From CAIQJJ01 sp049325275 (GTDB taxonomy: Bacteria; Chloroflexota; Anaerolineae; Anaerolineales; UBA4823), in assembly GCA_049325275.1 (NCBI GenBank), contig JBMOLU010000050.1, positions 124,001-188,000 on the forward strand: a stretch of DNA of 64,000 nt. Direction: 5' to 3'. Under the pieces are notes generated by a model. It had not been told where the DNA came from. It saw only the letters and a program-made list of their open reading frames with translations, and ran no database searches. This document shows positions 59,836 to 64,000 of the stretch, piece after piece (position 1 is the stretch's first letter; the number at the start of each line of letters is the position of its first letter). The translations under genes were made by a program, and so were the position numbers.

Positions 59836-61197
59836 CTAAATCCCAAACCAGCGCTGCAGGTTGGCCGGTTTGAAGGTGGTCAATACCAGGGTGAGGAAGT
59901 TGCGGGTCACGAATATCGCCGTGAAGAGGCTGACGAAGATTCCCACCAGCAGCGTGATCGAAAAGCCCTTGACGATCGTTGCGCCTGACGTGCTGCCAAA
60001 GAAATAGAGAATGGTGCAGGTGATCAGGGTAGCGATGTTCGAGTCGCGGATCGACGGCCAGGCTCGGTCCCAACCCAGGCGAATCGCCTGCTGCAGCGAA
60101 CGCCCTTCGCGCAATTCTTCTTTCATGCGCTCGAAGATCAGGATGTTGGCGTCCAGTGCGCTGCCGGTGCTCAGCAAGAAGCCGGCGATGCCGGGCAGCG
60201 TCAACACCACCGGCATGTACTGGTACAGCGCAAAAGTCAGGATGGCGTAGATGATGATGGCAATGTCGGCTACGACACCCGGCAGGCGGTAGTAAAGGCC
60301 CATGAACAAAATCACGATCACGAAGCCGATGATGCCGGCGACGAGGCTCTTGTCGAGCGAATCCTGGCCGAGGCTGGGGCCGATCGTGCGCGTTTCCACT
60401 TCCTTGAGCGGAATGGGCAGGGCGCCGTAGCTGATTTGCACGGCCAGCGTCTGCGCCTCATCGTAGGTGAACTTGCCGGTGATCACACCTTGCCCGCCCA
60501 GGATGGCATTGCTGATCGTCGGCGCCGAGATGATCTGCTTGTCGAGCACGATCGCCAGCACCTGGCCGGTGTGCGATGCAGTGAAGTCCCCGAAAATCTG
60601 CGACCCTTCATTGTTCAATTCGAAGGCGACTTCATACTGCCCGGACTGGTTGGTGGTCACGCCGGCGCTTTTGACGTGTGCGCCGGTCATGATGGTGTGC
60701 CAGATAACGCCGGTGTTGGTCATCGTTGCGGTAGCTGTAATTTCGTTGCCCGGATTGTAGTCGGTGGCGATTTGTACGCCACTCAACTGCATCTCGTACG
60801 CTTGCGACTGGGGGATACTGGACATGTCGACGAACTCGAGCAGGGCGGTTTGCTTGATGGTCTCGCGCGCCTGTTCGGGGTCTTCGACGCCCGGCAGTTC
60901 GACGACGATGCGCTTGTCCCCGGCCCGCACGACCACGGCTTCGCTGACGCCCAGGCCGTTGACGCGGTTTTCGACGATGGTACGCACCGTATTCATGGCG
61001 GTGTCCTGTTCGGCAGCGCTCATTCCTTCAGGAATCTCGCCTTCGAGCAGCACCTGTACGCCGCCAACCAGGTCGAGGCCGAGGCGGGTGGTGGTTTCGC
61101 GGGTCACATCCCCGAAACCGACCCGGTCGGCCAGCACGACCCACAGGGCCAGGGCGACGATTACGACAATCACGAGCAACGTGCGATATTGTTTCAT
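59836..61197 (-). CDS. secD: protein translocase subunit SecD
   Basis: A 453-residue SecD. Family blocks: LGLDLVGGVQVLLEG in the head, then VVELPGVEDPEQARETI, GALPIPLKEVETRTIGPSLGQDSL, and the membrane part with ALDANILIFERMKEELREG. Six membrane helices are visible, one at the N-terminus and five at the C-terminus. It is the first of the secD-secF pair and follows pnp by 78 bases with an inverted repeat in between. Confidence 0.95.
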   Translation of the reverse strand: MKQYRTLLVIVVIVALALWVVLADRVGFGDVTRETTTRLGLDLVGGVQVLLEGEIPEGMSAAEQDTAMNTVRTIVENRVNGLGVSEAVVVRAGDKRIVVELPGVEDPEQARETIKQTALLEFVDMSSIPQSQAYEMQLSGVQIATDYNPGNEITATATMTNTGVIWHTIMTGAHVKSAGVTTNQSGQYEVAFELNNEGSQIFGDFTASHTGQVLAIVLDKQIISAPTISNAILGGQGVITGKFTYDEAQTLAVQISYGALPIPLKEVETRTIGPSLGQDSLDKSLVAGIIGFVIVILFMGLYYRLPGVVADIAIIIYAILTFALYQYMPVVLTLPGIAGFLLSTGSALDANILIFERMKEELREGRSLQQAIRLGWDRAWPSIRDSNIATLITCTILYFFGSTSGATIVKGFSITLLVGIFVSLFTAIFVTRNFLTLVLTTFKPANLQRWFGI

Positions 61198-61225
61198 GCT
61201 TCTTCACAGCCTCCAAGTGAGATAA

Positions 61226-61259
61226 CGTGACAGGCACGAATCGGTGGGTGCCTGTCACG
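61226..61259 (-). terminator. perfect 12-bp inverted repeat between pnp and secD
   Basis: CGTGACAGGCAC (61226-61237) with GTGCCTGTCACG (61248-61259), a 10-base loop and a TTATC tail on the minus strand. It could be a terminator or processing hairpin after pnp; no long U tract follows. Confidence 0.45.
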
Positions 61260-61275
61260 GCAAAATATGACACGA

Positions 61276-63561
61276 TCAACGGTGGCGATCGTTTCCCCGA
61301 TCTCCACCGCCGCGGTCTCCGCCACGCCCGCCGCCGTAGCGGCTGCTGCCGCCGGAACGGCGCTCGCCACCCCCACCGGGCCGGCGCTCACCGCCGCCGG
61401 AACGCGGCCCGCCGGGCCGGTCGTTGGCGATGGCTTCTTCGAGCGTCCAGCCTTCCAGAACGGCCAGGCGTGAGAGGCGTACCTTGCCTTGCGGATCGAT
61501 GCCGGTGACCATCACCGTCACTTCATCGCCCATGCCGACCACGTCTTCCACGCGGTTGACGCGCACGCTGTCGAGCTGCGAGATGTGCACCAGACCATCC
61601 ACGTTGGGCAGGATTTCGATGAAAGCGCCAAAGTCGGTGATGCGGACGACTTTGCCGGTGTAGATGCGCCCCGGCACGGGGGTATCGGTCAATTCTTCGA
61701 CGCGTTCGACGGCCATGCGGGCGCTTTCGCCGTCGTTGGTGGCGATGAAGACCGATCCGTCGTCCTGGATATCGATCGTCGCACCGGTTTCTTCCTGGAT
61801 GGCACGGATGATTTTGCCGCCCGGGCCGATTACGGCGCCGATCTTGTCGACCGGGATCTTGACCACGATGATGCGCGGCGCATGGCTCTTCAGCTCGGGG
61901 CGCACCTGCGGGATGATGTCGAGCATCTTGCTCAGGATGAACAGGCGAGCTTCACGCGCCTGGGCCAGGGCTTCGGACATGATTTCGGTCGTCAGGCCGC
62001 CGATCTTGATGTCCATCTGCAGGGCGGTAATGCCGCTGTCGGTCCCGGCGACCTTGAAGTCCATATCGCCGAGGTGGTCTTCCAGGCCCTGGATGTCGGT
62101 CAGAACGGCGTAACGTTCGCCGTCGGAAATCAGGCCCATGGCAACGCCGGCCACCGGTGCCTTGATCGGCACGCCGGTGTCCATCAGCGCCAGGGTCGAG
62201 CCGCAAACCGAAGCCATCGAACTGGAGCCGTTGGAGGACAAGACTTCAGAAACCAGGCGCAGCGTGTAGGGGAATTCGGCTGCCGAAGGGATGACCGGAA
62301 CCAGCGCCCGCTCGGCCAACGCGCCATGTCCCACCTCGCGGCGAGACTGCCCGCGCAGGTTGCGGACTTCGCCGGTGGAGAAAGGCGGGAAGTTGTAGTG
62401 ATGCATGTAGCGCTTTTCGCTGACTGGCGTCAGGCTGTCGATTTCCTGGGCGTCTTTTGGGGTTCCGAGGGTGGCCAGGGTAAGCACCTGCGTTTCGCCG
62501 CGGGTGAACAAGCCGGACCCGTGGGCGCGGGGGGAAATCCCCACGTCACCCCAGATCGGGCGTACTTCTTTCAGGCTACGTCCGTCGGGGCGCAGGTTGC
62601 GTTCGAGAATGCGCTGGCGTACGACGAGCTTGTAGACTTCATGGAAGGCGTCTTTGACTTGCTTTTCTGTGTACGGCAGTTCGCCCGCTTCGTTGGGGAC
62701 AAGCAGAGCCGTTAGGATGTCCGCTTCGAGGCTGTCTACCGACGTGTAGAGTTCCACTTTGCCGTGCGATTCGTCCAAAATTTGGTTCAGACGAGATTCT
62801 GCCCGGGATTTCACGCCTTCGACGACGTCTTCCGGCAGCGCAAAGGAAGGATATTCGCGTTTGGCCTTGCCTAGCTGCGCGGCCATTTCGTACTGCACGT
62901 CCAGCAGCGGCTGAATTGCCTGGTGGCCGAACGAGAGGGCGGCGACCATCACATCTTCCGGGACTTCTTTGGCGCCGCATTCCACCATCAGGATGGCTTC
63001 GCGCGTGCCGGCGATGCGCAGGTCGAGGTCGGATTCGGCCATTTGGGCGTAGGTGGGGTCGATGATGAACTCGCCGTTCAGGCGGCCGATGCGCACCGCG
63101 CCGACCGGGCCGTTCCACGGAGTGTCGGAAATCATCAGCGCCGTCGAAGCGGCGTTGATGCACAATACATCGATCGGGTTTTCACCATCCGTCGAAAAAG
63201 AATACATCAACACCTGTACTTCATTGCGCAGGTCACTGGGGAAGAGCGGCCGCAGCGGGCGGTCGGTGAGGCGGGCCGTCAGGATGGCTTCTTCGGCCGG
63301 GCGGCCTTCGCGGCGGAAGAACGAGCCGGGGATACGCCCACCGGCGTACATGCGTTCTTCGTATTCCACGCTCAGTGGAAAAAAATCGATCCCTTCGCGT
63401 ACGCCGCCCATGGTAGCGGCGGCGAACACCACGGTATCGCCCAGGCGCACGGTAACGGCGCCGCCGGCCTGCGCGGCCAGGCGTCCCGTTTCGAAGAGAA
63501 TGGTGCGGGCATGTTCGCCCGTTCCCAATACAGCCTGAAAAGTCTTGGCTTCGGGTTTCAT
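61276..63561 (-). CDS. pnp: polyribonucleotide nucleotidyltransferase (PNPase)
   Basis: A 761-residue PNPase that degrades RNA phosphorolytically 3' to 5'. Order: first RNase PH domain (DTVVFAAATMGGVREGIDFFPL), all-alpha linker, second RNase PH domain with catalytic Asp in LMDTGVPIKAPVAG and MDFKVAGTDSGITALQMDIK, a KH domain with the IGPGGKII loop, and an S1 domain (GKVVRITDFGAFIEI). A Gly/Arg-rich tail of about 50 residues (GGERRPGG-type repeats) ends the protein. AGGAGA lies ahead of ATG 63561. It follows rpsO, the conserved bacterial order. Confidence 0.96.
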   Translation of the reverse strand: MKPEAKTFQAVLGTGEHARTILFETGRLAAQAGGAVTVRLGDTVVFAAATMGGVREGIDFFPLSVEYEERMYAGGRIPGSFFRREGRPAEEAILTARLTDRPLRPLFPSDLRNEVQVLMYSFSTDGENPIDVLCINAASTALMISDTPWNGPVGAVRIGRLNGEFIIDPTYAQMAESDLDLRIAGTREAILMVECGAKEVPEDVMVAALSFGHQAIQPLLDVQYEMAAQLGKAKREYPSFALPEDVVEGVKSRAESRLNQILDESHGKVELYTSVDSLEADILTALLVPNEAGELPYTEKQVKDAFHEVYKLVVRQRILERNLRPDGRSLKEVRPIWGDVGISPRAHGSGLFTRGETQVLTLATLGTPKDAQEIDSLTPVSEKRYMHHYNFPPFSTGEVRNLRGQSRREVGHGALAERALVPVIPSAAEFPYTLRLVSEVLSSNGSSSMASVCGSTLALMDTGVPIKAPVAGVAMGLISDGERYAVLTDIQGLEDHLGDMDFKVAGTDSGITALQMDIKIGGLTTEIMSEALAQAREARLFILSKMLDIIPQVRPELKSHAPRIIVVKIPVDKIGAVIGPGGKIIRAIQEETGATIDIQDDGSVFIATNDGESARMAVERVEELTDTPVPGRIYTGKVVRITDFGAFIEILPNVDGLVHISQLDSVRVNRVEDVVGMGDEVTVMVTGIDPQGKVRLSRLAVLEGWTLEEAIANDRPGGPRSGGGERRPGGGGERRSGGSSRYGGGRGGDRGGGDRGNDRHR

Positions 63562-63752
63562 AAAAAATCTCCTGTTTTGTTTTCCCACCCAGTCAGGGAC
63601 TGAAGGATGGCTGCGAGCGGATTTGTTGGACGGATGCTCGTGACCATGATTCAATTCCCGACCAGGATGGACGATCAAACGATAGCGCTGGGTGACAAAC
63701 TGGGTGTGGCCGAAAAAGCCCGAACCGGTTTGCGCTCCCCCAGCATCATCAC

Positions 63753-63794
63753 GATAAAAATAGGAGTAGATGGCGAAACCTCCACCATCTACTC
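63753..63794 (-). terminator. rpsO-pnp intergenic hairpin
   Basis: On the minus strand: GAGTAGATGG (63794-63785), a loop, CCATCTACTC (63773-63764), then CTATTTTTATCG. It can act as an rpsO terminator or attenuator. In E. coli the same interval carries a terminator and an RNase III-processed hairpin. Confidence 0.75.
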
Positions 63795-63810
63795 AGTTTG
63801 AACGGAACGG

Positions 63811-64000
63811 TTACTTACGGCGGATGCCGAGTTGATCGGTCAGGGCCACGTAGCGTTGGTACTCGTGGCGGCGCACATACGCCAGCAGGCGACGGCGGCG
63901 GCCGACCAGTTTGAGCAGCCCACGACGCGATGATTCGTCCTTTTTGTTCACGCGCAGGTGATCGGTCAGTTGCGTGATGCGGGTCGTCAGTACGGCGATC
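63811..64000 (-). CDS. rpsO: 30S ribosomal protein S15, C-terminal part
   Basis: The last 63 codons of S15; the 5' end lies beyond the right edge. Visible family features are the segment RITQLTDHLRVNKKDESSRRGLLKLVGRRRRLLAYVR (given in part: NKKD, SSRRGLLKLV, RRRRLLAYV) and the C-terminal TDQLGIRRK. S15 binds 16S rRNA in the platform of the 30S subunit. It is immediately upstream of pnp, as in most bacteria. Confidence 0.95.
   Translation of the reverse strand, partial: IAVLTTRITQLTDHLRVNKKDESSRRGLLKLVGRRRRLLAYVRRHEYQRYVALTDQLGIRRK

Noticed and set aside
63607..63801. 64-codon plus-strand frame between pnp and rpsO
   Set aside because: It covers the conserved rpsO-pnp hairpin and has no similarity; not a gene.
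1..64000. CRISPR arrays, tRNA or rRNA genes
   Set aside because: No regularly spaced direct repeats of CRISPR type and no tRNA cloverleaf or rRNA segment could be recognised in the gaps read by eye.

Overview
The window most likely comes from the chromosome of a member of the Chloroflexota, in or near Anaerolineae/Caldilineae. The reasons are the Thr-Pro-rich tail of a TadE-like surface protein, secreted proteins carrying a (F/Y)LPM-type motif soon after the signal peptide, very large hybrid histidine kinases, CHAT and TPR proteins, and a MurA with Asp in place of the fosfomycin-target Cys. This placement is an inference from gene content; there is no rRNA gene in the window.

Layout. 0-8.4 kb is a mixed, partly decayed region: a truncated secreted protein, an ABC-transporter remnant, an EF-Ts-derived protein that has lost its EF-Tu-binding parts, two small enzymes or orphan proteins, an MFS exporter overlapping a patatin phospholipase, an intact CHAT protein, and fragments of a second CHAT protein and of a periplasmic binding protein. 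8.4-24.4 kb is a signalling array: an NHL lipoprotein translationally coupled to a CACHE-type hybrid kinase, two 7TM-type kinases, a single-domain response regulator, a tandem-HisKA/REC protein without an ATPase domain, a MinD/ParA-like ATPase, an alpha/beta hydrolase coupled to a tandem-domain class III cyclase, and a convergent GAF-PAS kinase. 24.7-29.5 kb holds two small membrane proteins, then a tandem glycine riboswitch with terminator controlling gcvH-gcvPA-gcvPB (no gcvT). 29.5-33.5 kb is one 1335-residue TPR protein with an embedded C39-like peptidase domain. 33.6-46.5 kb is carbohydrate-related: a clan-A glycoside hydrolase, an amino-sugar set (APH-fold kinase, GH20 hexosaminidase, SIS-domain isomerase/deaminase) next to a LysE-type exporter, a cytosolic LacI-HK-REC-AraC fusion regulator, and a secreted GH12-CBM2 endoglucanase with a LacI-type palindrome upstream. 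46.8-58.5 kb has thioredoxin, MurA, prepilin peptidase, a three-gene Tad-like surface cassette and two secreted proteins. 58.9-64 kb is housekeeping on the minus strand in the order rpsO-pnp-secD-secF.

A previously unremarked feature is a family of short palindromic, MITE-like elements (five copies, 50-118 bp) with GGCTCTCC-type terminal inverted repeats. Two copies have perfect 8-bp A/T-rich flanking direct repeats and two more have 7 of 8. Other items to look at are the EF-Ts-derived protein, the kinase array containing a catalytically headless tandem-HisKA protein beside a MinD-like ATPase, and the LacI-to-AraC fusion sensor.

Caveats: all family assignments were made by eye from motifs and domain order. 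Start codons were chosen from ribosome-binding sites and overlaps. Domain borders are approximate.
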